From positions 9,176,001-9,240,000 of the forward strand of contig JAHRBC010000001.1 of the NCBI GenBank assembly GCA_022702545.1: a DNA stretch of 64,000 nucleotides, given 5' to 3'. This DNA comes from Phycomyces nitens. Taxonomy: Eukaryota; Mucoromycota; Mucoromycetes; Mucorales; Phycomycetaceae. Positions 26,190 through 38,740 of the stretch are shown in pieces; positions within the stretch are counted from its first letter, which is position 1, and each line of letters opens with the position of its first letter. Below the pieces are notes generated by a model. That model ran no database searches. It had not been told where the DNA came from and saw only the letters and a list, made by a program, of their open reading frames with translations. Both the position numbers and the translations under genes were made by a program.

Positions 26190-26590
26190 TAGTTTTGTGA
26201 TGTTGTCCGGTCCGACCACCCATTCAGTTCGATCTGGGCTAGAGGGGGTTCCCAAGAATCGTGCACGACCCCAATTTCACATTATAGCACTACCTTTAAG
26301 GCTATGGCCTTATTATCTCGATATCAGCCGTTTTGAATAAAACAGGTTCTTTTTCCGTCAAGTCTATATTTGTCGCAGAGGACATAGGTCGCTCTGGTCA
26401 CTTTGAATTGTCTGATACGCTGAAAGAAATCCCTCTTTACTACCTTCTATCGTATTGCTATAACATTATCTTCTCGCCTCATCCCCAACCCCACTCCTAT
26501 CCCGTGCGTATAACTTCCTTTTCTCGTAAAAGACTACCAGCTCATACCGCACCGTATACTAAAGATCCAAACATCGCCCAACATTACAGA
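26190..26590 (+). repeat. left inverted arm of the composite Tc1 element
   Basis: The arm begins GATGTTGTCCGGTCCGACCA and ends at CCCAACATTACAG. It is repeated in reverse at 29227-29628. It includes the 5' part of the transposon (a frame reading MNKTGSF...FVAEDIGRSGHF), so it is longer than an ordinary TIR. Confidence 0.85.
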
Positions 26591-26639
26591 GTGTTTGATG
26601 CAAAAGTTTGTAGATCTTCATGTTTCTCGTAGTACTGTT

Positions 26640-27470
26640 TACAACTTTATGACAACTCAGTGTAACTTATCTATTAAACAGGCACAATTCCAACATATGG
26701 AGATAAATAGCGACGAAAAGGTTCAGCAAAATGTACGATTGGGTTCATAAGTGGCAGCAAACTGATCTGGATTTCACAAAAAATTGTGTCTTTCTTGATG
26801 AATCAGCCTTTCACATTAATTTAAAACGAGGTATGGCTTGGTCAAAGAAGGGGACTTCCTGCAATAGTTACATTGCCTACAACTAAAGCGAATACAACAT
26901 CGATTTTAGGCGCAATATCTGCCAGCGGCTTAATTAATATCAGTTTGAGAGTTCCAAAGCGTATCAAAAAAAAAAAAAAAAAAAAGCTTGGGCGTGATGC
27001 TGATGGTTACAGCACAGGAACAGTGACAGGTCATTATTTGAGTTTTTTGAAGGCTACTCTTGATGAAATTGGCAAGTATCCGGAAATGAAGAGTCATTAA
27101 CTTGTCATGGATAATGCTCCTATCCATAGCTCAATTGATATAGGAAAGTACATTCACTCTCGAGGATATCGATTCGTACATCTTCCTTTGTATTCTCCTG
27201 AACTAAATCTAATTGAGCAATTCTGGTCAGTTGTCAATTGTCAGTTGTCAAGAGCAAAGTGAAGCGTAATAAGTTCTTGGAAAAAGAGACGTTAATGACC
27301 AAGATTATGGAGTCATATGATAGTTTATATATGAGTGACTTCAGAGGCTTCGTTTCTCATTCAGCTAAATGTTTTGATAAATGTCTCAGAGAACCCACAA
27401 TAAACCTGAGCTCCGGCTCCTTACAAACAAACAAAAAATATAAATGTCTCAACAAAGAAAGGCTTTGACA
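26640..27470 (+). pseudogene. Tc1/mariner DDE transposase, decayed
   Basis: This transposase cuts and pastes the element at TA sites. The frames give VFLDESAFHINLKRGMAWSK (first catalytic D), then TPAIVTLPTTKANTTSILGA, then LVMDNAPIHSS (second D), then LYSPELNLIEQFWSVV (third acidic residue E). These are the standard blocks in order. It is broken by stops (for example the TAA at 27098-27100 just before LVMDNAP), frame changes near 26860 and 26980, a run of 19 A at about 26967-26985, and a short tandem duplication of TTGTCAGTTGTCAA near 27228-27252. The N-terminal helix-turn-helix part lies in the left arm. It is not functional as it stands. Confidence 0.85.
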
Positions 27471-27539
27471 CCTCCATAAAAAAGATGTGGACACTATAAA
27501 AACAATTGTTGCCTTTGGAATCACTTTTTTGCAGTCATT

Positions 27540-29226
27540 GAATCCTCACTTACAGAAGGACAGGCTTTATGTTTAGTACTTGGGTACAAACAAACGAAAG
27601 AAAATCGCCAAAGCAAAAAAAGCTATTTGCTGATTCGCCTTTGGCAGTTGTACACAAGCAATGACAAGATCCTATGGAACCCATTGCTATTGGACGCATA
27701 CATGTAGAGCAAACTCCTTTCAAGTATCGTCAGTATCCACCGACTGCTCCATCTAGTTCTGTTCTTATGCCTTCTACTTCAGCTACTTCATCTGCAACCC
27801 CTTATATTGATGAAGAAACTGAAGAAAATAGTTTCAGAAATGAAAACCAAGGCCGTAAGTATTTTGGCCAGAATGAAAGTATTTTGTTAATCACCTTTAA
27901 TAACAAAATAATAGTTTTATTAGGAAGCCGACATCTCATGGATTTCTTTTCTTTTTTTGAAAAGCATACTGGTGCCAGAGATGATCGGTAGCGACGAACT
28001 CTTTGAAAAACTCTTCTTGAGTGATGAAGACGTGTACCAACTGGCAAAACAATATTTTCCTTCCTTGAATGAACTTTGAAACGCGCGACAGTTGGGTTTA
28101 TGGATGACTGCAGAAAATCATTGGAATCAAAGAACTAAGAAAAGCGTTGACGGTAACCGCAATGGAGGCATATTTTACTATATTGTAAAGGATCCATACA
28201 GAGGTAAGATAACAAACATTTATGACAAGAAAGCAATGAATTCATTTCTCTTTTCTAGCATTTACAGCTGCTGATCTTGATATGTCAAAACGTTTCCAAG
28301 ATCATGTAATTGACAACAGCCATGGATGGATTAATATCGGATACATCAGGATGTTGTATTTGCACATCCATAATTAATCCCAGTATTCAATATAACTGGT
28401 GCAGCAAACGCGGACTACGAATTACAACATCAGTATAAAAGGGACAGGAACACAGACTAGGAACATCATCTTAATTGACACCAACTTCTTTTACTCTTTA
28501 AAAACCACACTATACAAAGTCTCATTTTACTTGAAACGTTCCTTTACTTGTATTACTTTTATTACCCCATCTTATTATATTCCTACCCTAAATACCTCAC
28601 AGGATATCACCTGGAAAAGAGGATGACGTGGCCCGCCAGCGATTACTCCAACTCATGATCAAGCGATTGCAATCGAAATTTTTATGCAGAAAGATATATG
28701 CAAGTCCTAATTGCTTAAGCTCCATGCCAATCATGGAAATAAACAAAGACAGACAAGAGCATATATTATCTAAATTGCACAGTTGCAACGGAGACATACA
28801 AGGTATTGTATTCGCCACTTTTACTCTTTTTCCAGAAACAAAAGCATTTCTTTTTACTAAAACAATTTTATAAAAGATCTAATAGAGTTTTTATACACTT
28901 GCGGATTATCTGTACGAATCATTGTGATCGATTATGTTGGTCACTCAACCAACAGTAACGACGTTAAACTGTTTGTAAAGTAAGTAATACCAGACGACAT
29001 TTTGCTCTGAGATTATTAGCTATTAATATTAATATTAATATTATTGCTAGACAAAACAGGTGTCTGAAGGAGTTGGTTGTGGATAATGACCACGCATTCG
29101 AGACGATGAGCTGATTCGACATTTTACAAACTCATTGTTTGAAAAAGTCTAAATGTCGAATTATGTCAGTCCGTCGATAATCAATTACGGGAAAACGCGA
29201 TGCATGATTCCCTGCACAAATTATAT
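27540..29226 (+). other. unrecognised passenger DNA inside the composite element
   Basis: This is about 1.7 kb between the transposase relic and the right arm. Several plus-strand segments look like exons of a decayed gene with GT-AG boundaries. One is MEPIAIGRIHVEQTPFKY, serine- and proline-rich; a second is DELFEKLFLSDEDVYQLAKQ; a third is AFTAADLDMSKRFQDHVIDN; a fourth is DDVARQRLLQLMIKRLQSKF. A last piece (LIEFLYTCGLSVRIIVIDY, then LKELVVDND) recalls a leucine-rich-repeat-like end, but only weakly. I do not recognise the protein. Stops between the pieces suggest decay. Confidence 0.4.
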
Positions 29227-29628
29227 CTGTAATGTTGGGCTATTTGCGGATCTTTGATATACGGTGCGATATGAACTGCTGGTCAGCTGTGAGGGAGGAG
29301 AGTTATACGCAAAGGTGTTGGGGGATGTTGGGGATAAGGCACGATGTGGGTAGCCACAGCGAAGTAATAGAATATAGTAGATAGGGGCGTTCTCTTGACG
29401 ATTCAGACAATACAAAATGACCAGAGCGACCTATGTCCTCTGCGACAAATATATACTTGATGGGAAAAGAACCTGTTTTATTCACAATGGCTAATATCGA
29501 GATAATAAGGCCATAGCCTTGAAGGTAGTGCTATAATGTGAAATTGGGGTCGTGCACGATTCTTGGGAACCCCCTCTAGCCCAGATCGAACTGAATGGGT
29601 GGCCGGACCGGACAACATCACAGTTGGA
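29227..29628 (-). repeat. right inverted arm of the composite Tc1 element
   Basis: This is the reverse counterpart of 26190-26590. On the minus strand it reads MNKTGSFPIKYIFVAEDIGR, nearly the same as the left arm. It contains the 5' part of the element only, which supports a second, truncated copy in opposite orientation. Confidence 0.85.
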
Positions 29629-29637
29629 ATGCCTGTA

Positions 29638-30066
29638 TATATATATATATTTCAATTTGAGCACCATGATATATTTAAAGCCTGTACTCATTTTCTATAT
29701 TAATAAATAATACGCGTCTTTTTCCTCATTGCGACAAGATATTGATTTTTGTGCTTTGTATATTTAGAGTTTTTTTATATATATTTCTATTTCTGTTAGT
29801 CAGGTACCACTTACGTCATGACACATGTTTCACAGAAATACCACTCGAGCGTTTGCCTAGAAACAAATTATCGGGTTATTAAAAATAATTAGACCCCTAA
29901 AAACAAACTAACAATCTTACAGACTGATCTCTCTCTCTTTGGTGACATCCAATAACTGGTCCTCCGCCTATCACGTGATTTGTAAAATCATTGAAAACTA
30001 TAAAATACTACTATGAGTTCCGCATTCTTGTCGACGTCTTTTTATTAAAACAACCAAAACCAAATA
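29638..30066. other. intergenic region upstream of the GDPD gene
   Basis: These 429 bp begin with a TA microsatellite (29636-29650), which is also the target site of the Tc1 element. The rest is AT-rich and carries the promoter side of the GDPD gene. No frame was recognised. Confidence 0.5.
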
Positions 30067-31268
30067 ATGGGTTTAGTACCAACAATCACATTAGAAAAGA
30101 ATAGTAGGTTATATATAAAAATACTTTCTTTAAAGCAATCAAAAGTAGTACAGGTTGTCTTGGCTACCGTCATGCATATCCATTCAAAAGCACAACAAAT
30201 TCTCATGTGTTTGCCTGTTTTTTTTTTCTCTTTAGTTCCGGATGTAATTGCTCATCGTGGATACTCTGGAAAGTATCCAGAAAATACCCTCATTGCTTAT
30301 GAAGAAGCCCTCAAGGCAAACACAAGTGCTTTGGAAGGAGGTAAATGATTTTTTGATTGATAAGAGTATCAAAATGAAACCTGGCCGTTAAACTCTAATT
30401 TATCTAGACATTCGTCTAAGCAAGGATGGTGAAGTGGTCATCATGCACGACCTTACTCTCCAGCGTACATCGACTGGAACAGGGCCAGTGTTTGAAAATG
30501 ACTGGACTGGGTATATTGATGGACTTTTCACAAAGGCACAACCACCACAGCCAATCCCACGGCTGAGAGACGTATTTGACCTTCTTATCCGACCTGATAT
30601 TGTTGCAAAAGATACCTATATGATTGTTGATATCAAGGTAAAGATCTGGGTTTCCAAGACTATATTTACTACTTTTGCCTAAATTCGGACTGCTTATTAA
30701 TGCTACGGAATTTATTGAATATTATTAGTTCGACAATCAATTGGAGATCCTTGACGCTGTCCAGCTTCTTCTAGAAGAATACAAGGACCACGCATGTCTC
30801 AAGAAACAGCTTGTGTTTGGCATTTGGGATCTCCGTTTTTTGGAAAAAGCCAAACACCTGTTTATCGGCTATCAGCTATGCTTTATTGGTTTATCTTTGG
30901 GTGCAGCTCGCAAACACTTTCTACACGAGGTTGATAACATCAGTTTGCCCTATGCAGCCTTAATTGACCAAGAAGGCCAGGATTTTATCAAGGAGGCTCA
31001 TGCACTAGGAAAGCGAGTGTTTTGCTGGACAGTTAATGATATTGAACAAATGCACCAATGTGTCGTATGGGGCTTGGATGGAGTCATTGGTGACCATGTC
31101 GATTTGCTCATTGAAAATGTACGCACCGCAGTAAATGCCATGAGCCCAGAAGAGTTTGAAAAGTATGTGGAAGCCTCAAATAACCTCACAGGCAGACGTC
31201 GACGTCTATACTATTACATGCTTAAGAAAGCCATGAGTCTTGCGAGCTGGAAGGTTATTGGGATCTAG
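30067..31268 (+). CDS. PGC1: glycerophosphodiester phosphodiesterase, Pgc1-like
   Basis: The product hydrolyses glycerophosphodiester bonds; the closest yeast layout is Pgc1, a phosphatidylglycerol phospholipase C of lipid droplets and mitochondria. The ATG at 30067 gives MGLVPTITLEKN. An intron with an A|GTAGGT donor joins this to PDVIAHRGYSGKYPENT, the GDPD signature with catalytic HR and E. GDIRLSKDGEVVIMHDLTL (acid pair and second histidine) follows. YMIVDIKFDN, then CWTVND and WGLDGVIGDH are the late strands of the TIM barrel. Four exons give about 310 residues. No signal peptide or clear transmembrane segment is seen. All expected catalytic residues are present. The substrate is inferred from the family only. 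Confidence 0.9.
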
Positions 31269-31721
31269 CTCTTGTATTTGTATTTTTATTTCATACCTTA
31301 TTCCCTTGTATAATCTATTGCTACTATATTTAAATAAACCACATTTCTTCAGTCGAAAATACATCTAAACCATTTAATCCAACTATGCTAAAATCATTGG
31401 TACTCTAGAGTAAAAGTGGAAATAGATAAATATATTTCTGCAGACAGGTTTGCTTTTTGCAAGTAATCATAGAAATCTAATAAAAAAAAGTTGTATTTGA
31501 ATAATTGGTCTTTATAGTTGGACATGTATTTTTCTATAAAGTGTAATTACAGTTATATCTTTTTATTGTATTGTTCTTTATGAAATATACGAATGGATAA
31601 ATAAATAAAAAAGAGCAAAATTTACATACATACACAAACATACGCACACACAAAAAAGATAGAGAGAGAGAGACAGAGGGACAGAGAGAGAGAGAGAGGC
31701 AGAGACAGGAAGAAATTAAGA
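31269..31721. other. intergenic region with purine microsatellite
   Basis: These 453 bp lie between the convergent GDPD and histidine kinase genes. The first part is AT-rich 3' DNA. Then come CA-type repeats (31627-31655) and a GA-rich simple repeat (about 31660-31710). No gene is seen. Confidence 0.7.
31660..31710 (+). repeat. GA-rich simple repeat
   Basis: AGAGAGAGACAGAGGGACAG-type repeats run for about 50 bp just downstream of the histidine kinase stop codon. Confidence 0.9.
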
Positions 31722-34700
31722 TTAGTCTAAGGGAGGAAGGAGATATCCTCGGATAACATCACTCAACATGGCAAAATTAACAGGCTTTGAAATATATGTA
31801 GAGAACCCACTTGCCAAGCACTTTTCTGCCACATCACTCATGACATTTGCCGAAAGAGCGATGATGGGCACTTGTTTATCTGGTGGGATTCCATTTGCAG
31901 TCTCCCACTCTCGAACCTCACGCGTCGCCTCATAGCCATCTAAGGATCAGATACATGAGAAACTGTGCTTCGCCAGCATTCCTGTGCACATTACCTTTGA
32001 CTGGCATGAACAGATCGCATAATATCAATGAATAATACCCGTGTGGGTGGCTATCGAACAAATTTACAAACACCTCTCCATCGCATGCCACCTCTACGTT
32101 CAATCCAACCCGAACCAGATAACGCGTCAATACTTTCTGATTGACAGGATTGTCTATAAAACCAAAGACCATGACCGTTCAATCACTCAACACAATGTGT
32201 ACATTTCAATAGATATCTGACATCCTTTTTTTTTTTTGGACTCTTTGATCCAAACAATCCACCAACTAGTTCGTTTACCTTCAACGAGCAGGACCCTGAA
32301 TCCTTTACCACCAACATCTGATTCCATCTGTTGAAATACTTCTTTCTGTGTGACGACACGCTGTTGTGGAGCATCAGGAGCACCCATATTCTTAGGATCG
32401 TCTGAACCAGATGAAATAGGCCGTACTCCAAAATACCAACTAAGCTTACTTCGTTTGAGTGGTTTAAACACAAACCCACAATTACGAGGCAACACCGAAT
32501 GTTCATGACCCTTGGAGTTATCCATGATTAATGAACGTTGCATTGGAGTCGTGACCACAAGTAGATTTGTATTTTGGTGAAAGGAAGAACTGCAGACCAT
32601 CCGCATCAGCATAATAATCTGTTGCTCGGATGCAAGGCTCACAAGAGTATAGTCGTAGGATGGTCGTAAAGGACTTGCCAGCTGCTCGACAGCTTCTATA
32701 TGATTAGTGGCTGTATCAATCTCAAGCTCTTGGTTGGACTTGACTAGTGTACTAAGAATCGATTTGGTGTGCTTCACCATTGTAGATCGTGACTTTGGCC
32801 ACTCACATACAATCAATACCCTCAATGGAGACCCTCGTGTGGGTGTTCGAGGTGGAATTACAGAACCAACATTAGGCGACATGAGTCCAGGACTACCCCG
32901 GATAGTCTTCATGATGCGATGATCAGGTTTGTCCAATACCACATCACTTGGGCCATCATTGGGTGAGATTGGTGATTGTTGGCTCATTGACATTGATTGG
33001 GCAAGCTCTCTTCTTTTCTTGTCCTGCTGTTGAGACTGTTCTGTCTGGTCTTGAGGTTGAGATGGTTGGTCTTGAGGCTGATTATCCTGCTGAGTCTGGG
33101 GTTTATCATCTTTTTGGTCCTGGTGATATTGTGTACTGGGTAGAGGTGTTGATACCGATGCTGATATTACATGTGTTTCCTTTAACTTGCTTCGCAGTGG
33201 TTCTAAAACGGGGGACTTTAATATCATTGGGGTCATTTGGTCAGCAATTTGTTCTAATAAGACAATCTTTGGTAGCGTCAGTCGGTCGCCTCGTACGGGA
33301 GGTGGCATGAGTCGCATTGTAGCTGCTTTGTTTAGTAGTGCATCGTGCATCAGTTCAACTGAACATGGAAGTTCTGGCGATTGAGAAAATTGGTTTAAAG
33401 GAACTGGGGATACTGAAAAGTCTCTTGGAGGATTTGGGCTGGTGCTTCTATCATTCTGAAGGGGCAAACCTTCTTCACGAGGACAATAAGCATGAGAACG
33501 ACTGAAAGGATCGGCTGCTTCATTTTGAGGTGTCTGGGGCTGAGGGTGGGTCTGTGAGGCTGGTACACCAAACTTGGCTGTAAAAAAGAATGTTGATCCT
33601 TGGTTCTTTTTGCTTCGACAATTCATCTTTCCACCATGTAACTCAATCAACTGCCTAGAGATTACAAGGCCAAGACCACTACCACCGTGTTTGCGGGTAC
33701 TCTGTGTTTACGTGGATTATTACCATGCTTCAATCATGTCAATTGATTAAACCGTCGACTTACTGAACTATCCACTTGTGAAAACGGCTTAAACATGACT
33801 GCCTCGCCATCGGCATCAAACCCTGTGCCAGTATCAACGACCTCGAACAGTAGAGTGAGTTCTGACTCCTCCTTGTCAAAAGTCTGTAAAGAGCATTGGG
33901 TATAGATCTCTCCATGGGATGTGAATTTGATGGCATTCTAATATCACAAGTCAATAAATAACCACCAATATTTTCTTCTTTAATACTTACTCCAATCAAG
34001 TTCAAAAGTACTTGTCTCAACCGAATCCGATCACCAACTACCACGTCTGGCACATCATCGTCAGCCCAGAAACTAAGTTCTAGACCCTTTTGCACGGCAA
34101 GAGTGGAAAGCAGCTCGTTGGCATCTTCAATCATGCTCACCAAACTGAATGCTTCCCATTCAAGCTTCATCATTCCTGCTTCAACCTTGCTCAGATCCAA
34201 TATGTCATTGATTACGACTAATAAAGACTCGGCCGACTGCTGTATGGTGTGCACATAATCCATTTGTTCAGGTGTGAGTTCGGTGTCCAACAAGAAGTTT
34301 AGCATGCCCGTAATGCCAATCAAAGGTGTTCTGATCTCTGTATTGGTGTCAATACTTGTATACTATTTTTGGTCTATAGCCTACCATGAGACATATTTGA
34401 CAAGAAACGGGTCTTGCTTTCTGTAGACTTTTGTGCTGCATCGTGGGCTTCTTTGAGTTTATGTTCGAGTAGTTTATGATCATTGATGTCTGTACTATAG
34501 GTGCAACAAACAAACAAAAGGTACGTTGGGATGATTCCCTTTACTTCAAATGTCCAAGAAGAAGCGGTTGACTTACCATGTTCCAAACCATCGTACTTGG
34601 CCAGTGTCCAATTCGTCGACCGAGATACATTTTACCAGAAACCATCTATAGTCACCCTCACTGCTCTGAAGACGGATCTCATTCTGCCAAGTAACACCAG

Positions 34701-37700
34701 CTGTCTTGTGCCGGACTAGATCAGGCAATTGGAGCTTCTGTCTATCTTCAGGATGGACTTGTGACATGAAGCCTAGACCAACTGTTCGGTCAAACGATTG
34801 GTTGGAGTAGCATTTCCATTTGTCATTGGCATAAGTCAGTCCAATTCCAGGTGAGAATGTAAAGACAATCTGTGGAATTGCCTCTGCCAGCATTCTATAT
34901 TTCCTTTCGCTGCTCTCAATCTCCATTTGACGTAGAGTACTCTCCTTTGCCACATGTTGGTCATGGACATCCGTACTTTTGAAGAAATAAATTAGAGTCA
35001 ATTATATCTTACACGATCTTGATCAACTTGACATACCATGTGCCTATTTAAACCAAAATGACAATATACATCATCTTAATACAATGTCATCTTATTGCTC
35101 TCAAGACTTACCAAACCAATGGATAATGCGGCCCTTGAGGTCTCGGAGGGGGACAATGCGCCAAAGGAAGCATCGGTAGAGTCCATCAAAGCGACGCAGC
35201 CGATATTCACCTGCAAACCCATTCCCTTGATCAAATGCTGCCTCCCATGCCTTGCGACAATCAGCTTGATCGTCAGGATGCATATGTGATAGCCAGTTGG
35301 GACCCAAATGATCCTGCAGTGAACGGCCAGTATACTGCAATGTTCGGTTATTTACCCATGTTACTTGGCCAGTCGTGGTTGAGCAGGTGCTAATGTATGT
35401 TGATGAGATCCTTTGGCTTAGTAAAGATTGGCCTTTAAAGCAAGCATTGGCTCTAGACTTACAATACATGGATAGGAATACCATCGATTACCAGTCTTAG
35501 TAGGCTGGACTTTGGTGCAACAACATATTGATCAATTCCATCTTTGTTCCGTCCAGATATTTTATGGTGGTAGTGGAAATCGTCGTCTTCCTGGCCATGT
35601 CGATGTTCCCATCGACGGTGAGATTTATGCTTCGTCTTTAGTTTGTTTTGGCGTCTCCGAATACGATGCCGGCGCTTAGATGGACTTTTGGATCTCCCAC
35701 GGTAAACATCGCCATGTTCGGGTCCAAACTCCATATCGTTGGGCATGGCAAGATCGCTTTCTAGATTAGGTTGTTTACTGAGTAAGCGGCCTTCGGCGAC
35801 CTCTCGCTCGGCTTGAATGTCATGCTCTAGTGCTGTCATTTCATTAATCTGGAGAGGGGTCTCGACATCTTGGCACCCAGGGTTTGCGCATAGATTAAGA
35901 GGTGGAATTGATGGTGTGATTGGAAGTCCACTTGTGGGAGAAACGGCTTCCCAGCCTTGTAATATGGCATTTGAAGAAGGTGATCGCATTGAGGGTCTTT
36001 GGGCAAATGAATGGCGCCGTGAATAAGACGCGTTTTCAGCATCTCCTCGATCTATTCCCGAGACCTTTCGAGCGTATGCACGAGGACTATGGGAAGATTG
36101 TCTATTGTTTGAATGTTGGTCATGATGATGTGCAGTAAGAGCGGCAGGTGCAGAGAATGTGGACGCACAGGATGATGCCTCGGAGCCAGAAGACATATCA
36201 ATATCCCGCAGAGGTAGTTCTATTGGGTGGTGCTCGCGAACCGTTTCAAGGGAACTTCGACTATGGATCATGTTTTCGAGAAATATGGCTTGATGGTTGG
36301 CAGCCATGTTTGTGTAAGCAGTTGGTGTAGACATGGCTGATTCTGTGTCCGTGGTTAGGTTTGTGCGAGTACTGGATGATCGATCTACTGATCCTCGTTT
36401 GTGATGCGATCGATGGTGGTTGTGGCTATGGGTGTGGCTGGTGGGTGGTCGTACAACTTGGTCCTTTCTTGCAAGACGCGAGTTCTCTAGGGCATTTGCG
36501 AGGCTTGTAGCGATAAATGGTGCAATGGACGTCAAACTGGCCTGCAGGACGGGTGGATAGGGTACGACTGGCGACAGAAATGAAAGTATTGCAAAGGGTG
36601 GTGGTTGTGCATTCGATCGACTAGGTTGGACCGGGTGCTCTTGAGAGAGGCTATCGGTCTCAAAGGGATGAACAATAGGCAAATGTACGACAGAGTGGAC
36701 ATTTGCTGCAGGAGGCGGAAATGGAATAGCAGTCGACCCATATGTTTCTGGTGATACCGGGTTAAATGCTTCATCGTCAATATCTGGCACGGACTGGAAG
36801 AATGGGTTCACGTCTGGGTCCATCATTGCAGGGGATGGTGCAGGGGATTGAGACCATGGAGATGGCTGTTGCTGCTCATACTCATCAAAGTCATAAACAG
36901 ACATTTCAACCTCGCCTTGGTCTCTAGCAATATCTTCTTCCATTCGTTCTTCTTCTGCCTTTGAGTCTACCAGAATCTCAGACTCGGTCAGTCCGTCTAC
37001 TATGCCTTCTTCCATGCGGTGCAAACATGGTGTCGAGAGCACTGGGGTGGCACGATGCAACATACGAGAGTTCTTCTCGGTCTGTTCCAATAGCGCTCTT
37101 TTGAACATAACCTGCCCATCTTCCAAAGAGTGATATTCTTTCAAGAGACGTCGGCTTGTAATTCCCCCGTGGGGCTGGCTCGACCGACGGCGATATTCTC
37201 TAGAGAGCACAACTGTGCCCTGTCTCTTGAGAATTCGATGGACACTCGGGTTTGTAATGAGCGGTTCTGGCTGAGCATCGAGGGATTGGAGGTGATCAAA
37301 ACATCTAGAAGCCATGCGTGGTTGGTTGGTCGGGTCGTTGAATAAAAAATAGTCAGGATTATTTGTGGTTTCAGAAGGAGTGGTCGCTTTTGTTGCCGCG
37401 TTATTGATGCTGTGAGTGGCCTTTAGTCCCCAAGGCCCAGTCCAGGGATCGTTTGGGTCTTGAGGCACGCTAAGAGTAGCCTTTGTTGCATGAAATGCAG
37501 TACCGAGGATATTTGTCATCGTTTTCCACCAGCCCAAGAGTTCATTTTCTGTGGTAAGTTTGAGGGAAGTACGATAGATGTTTGGAGGGTCAATGGACAA
37601 GAGGTCAAAGTGTAATAGCTGGCTACAAGGAAGCGATGATGGCTCGATCGGTGCGTCATGTGGGTGGTGCAGTTGTCGTCGCTGAAGCTGCTGCTGGCCA

Positions 37701-37834
37701 GAGTAGAGGGAGGCATGGTATTGAGTTGTGGCAGACGACGCCGGGTCTTTCCTGGTTCTCGGCACAGAATATGCGCTTGATGAAAGTCCCGAGTCAGTAA
37801 GACCTTGGGAAGAGATTGTAGCAGAATCTGACAT
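31722..37834 (-). CDS. hybrid histidine kinase with two PAS domains
   Basis: This is a sensor kinase that autophosphorylates on histidine and passes the phosphate to its own receiver aspartate, upstream of an HPt protein. The ATG at 37832-37834 (MSDSATISSQGL) starts a mostly disordered region of about 790 residues. Inside it a GAF-like remnant may be seen (FLSPVVPYPPVLQASLTSI, then LANALENSRLA). Two PAS/PAC units follow (GQVTWVNNRTLQYTGRSL; FTFSPGIGLTYANDKWKCYS), then the HisKA H-box (FLSNMSHEIRTP), HATPase (LLNLIGNAIKFT; DTGTGF; HGGSGLGLVISRQ), a Q/P-rich linker of about 370 residues and a receiver (VLLVEDNPVNQKVL; LILCDLFMPVKDG; ALSAN; ISKPV). It ends at a TAA (31722-31724). The H-box glutamate is restored by an intron. 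At least nine exons, about 1,850 residues, intact. Confidence 0.9.
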
Positions 37835-38740
37835 GATCGTGCAGCAAGCAACCTCGTCCTGCGCAATGCACAAATCTCAAAATGCTAATGGAATAAAACT
37901 TGTCGGTCTCTGTTTGATGCTATGGTTTCTACGGCTTCTGCCGTATGTTTTTTTAACTAGTGATTATGTCGTATGTTATCTTGATGATCTCTTTCTCCTT
38001 TGGTTTTTTTTTCTCTTTTTAGGATGCAAGATTAATGAAGGATCCAAGTGTGAGGGATGGTGAATAAATGTCACACAGATCGAGACTGACAAACTGACTG
38101 ACTGACTGACTTTAGTGATTGCTGAATCAAGGGTTGTAATCAAGTATATCTCCAGAAAGAACTCAGGAAACAAGGTGCGAGAAATAGAGCACACACACAC
38201 ACACGCACACAGACAGGTATCAGACAAAGCGTGATAGATGTGTATGGTTCGCCTGTGTAAAATGAATTTTGAGGGCTTTGCTGTTTGGGGAAAGATACCT
38301 ATGACGTATGTGTATCCAGAAAACACAAAGGTCACTAGAATATATTTGGTCTTTGCCTGGCGACGAATGCATCTAACCTCAAGAGGAAACTTGCGTAAAG
38401 TACCCAAAAAGGTGTTTTTTGTCTTGAAATTTTATACTTTATTAAGAAACATTTCAATTAAGATTCCTGTTTTAAAGTGTCTATTTAAATGGTATGAATT
38501 ATGGTTCAGTGTAGGAGCACAAAAAAAACTCTATAATGACCACCTTTAATAAATAATAAAAAGCGTTTGGATTTTGAATGGATTTCATAAACCTACTCAA
38601 TTTGAACTGTGTTTTATGTTAGCCAAGGATTCCAACCGGTTTGGCCGTTTGAGAAGAGTATGGCTATTGATACAGCCGATGTATAAAATAAATAAAAAGG
38701 AATACAGGGCGGCTATTTTGATTAAAGCTAGTGCTTAATA
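37835..38740. other. intergenic region upstream of the histidine kinase gene
   Basis: About 900 bp carries a T-rich tract (38005-38022), a short GACT repeat (38088-38110) and a CA repeat (38190-38212). The histidine kinase promoter must lie here. No gene is recognised; open frames here are of low complexity. Confidence 0.5.

Larger units (their letters stand above)
26072..29635 (+). mobile_element. composite Tc1/mariner-type element with long inverted arms
   Basis: The left end TA|CAGTCATTCCAAC and the right end GTTGGAATGCCTG|TA are inverted and each flanked by TA, the target of Tc1/mariner elements. The two arms (about 26190-26590 and 29227-29628) are highly similar in inverted orientation over about 400 bp. 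Between them lie a decayed DDE transposase (plus strand) and about 1.6 kb of other DNA. The left arm has about 110 extra bp between CATTCCAAC and GATGTTGTCC. It may be one element with a passenger, or two head-to-head copies with one truncated. Confidence 0.7.

Noticed and set aside
35817..36780. several 60-82 codon frames opposite or overlapping the histidine kinase
   Set aside because: Shadows of the low-complexity N-terminal exon.
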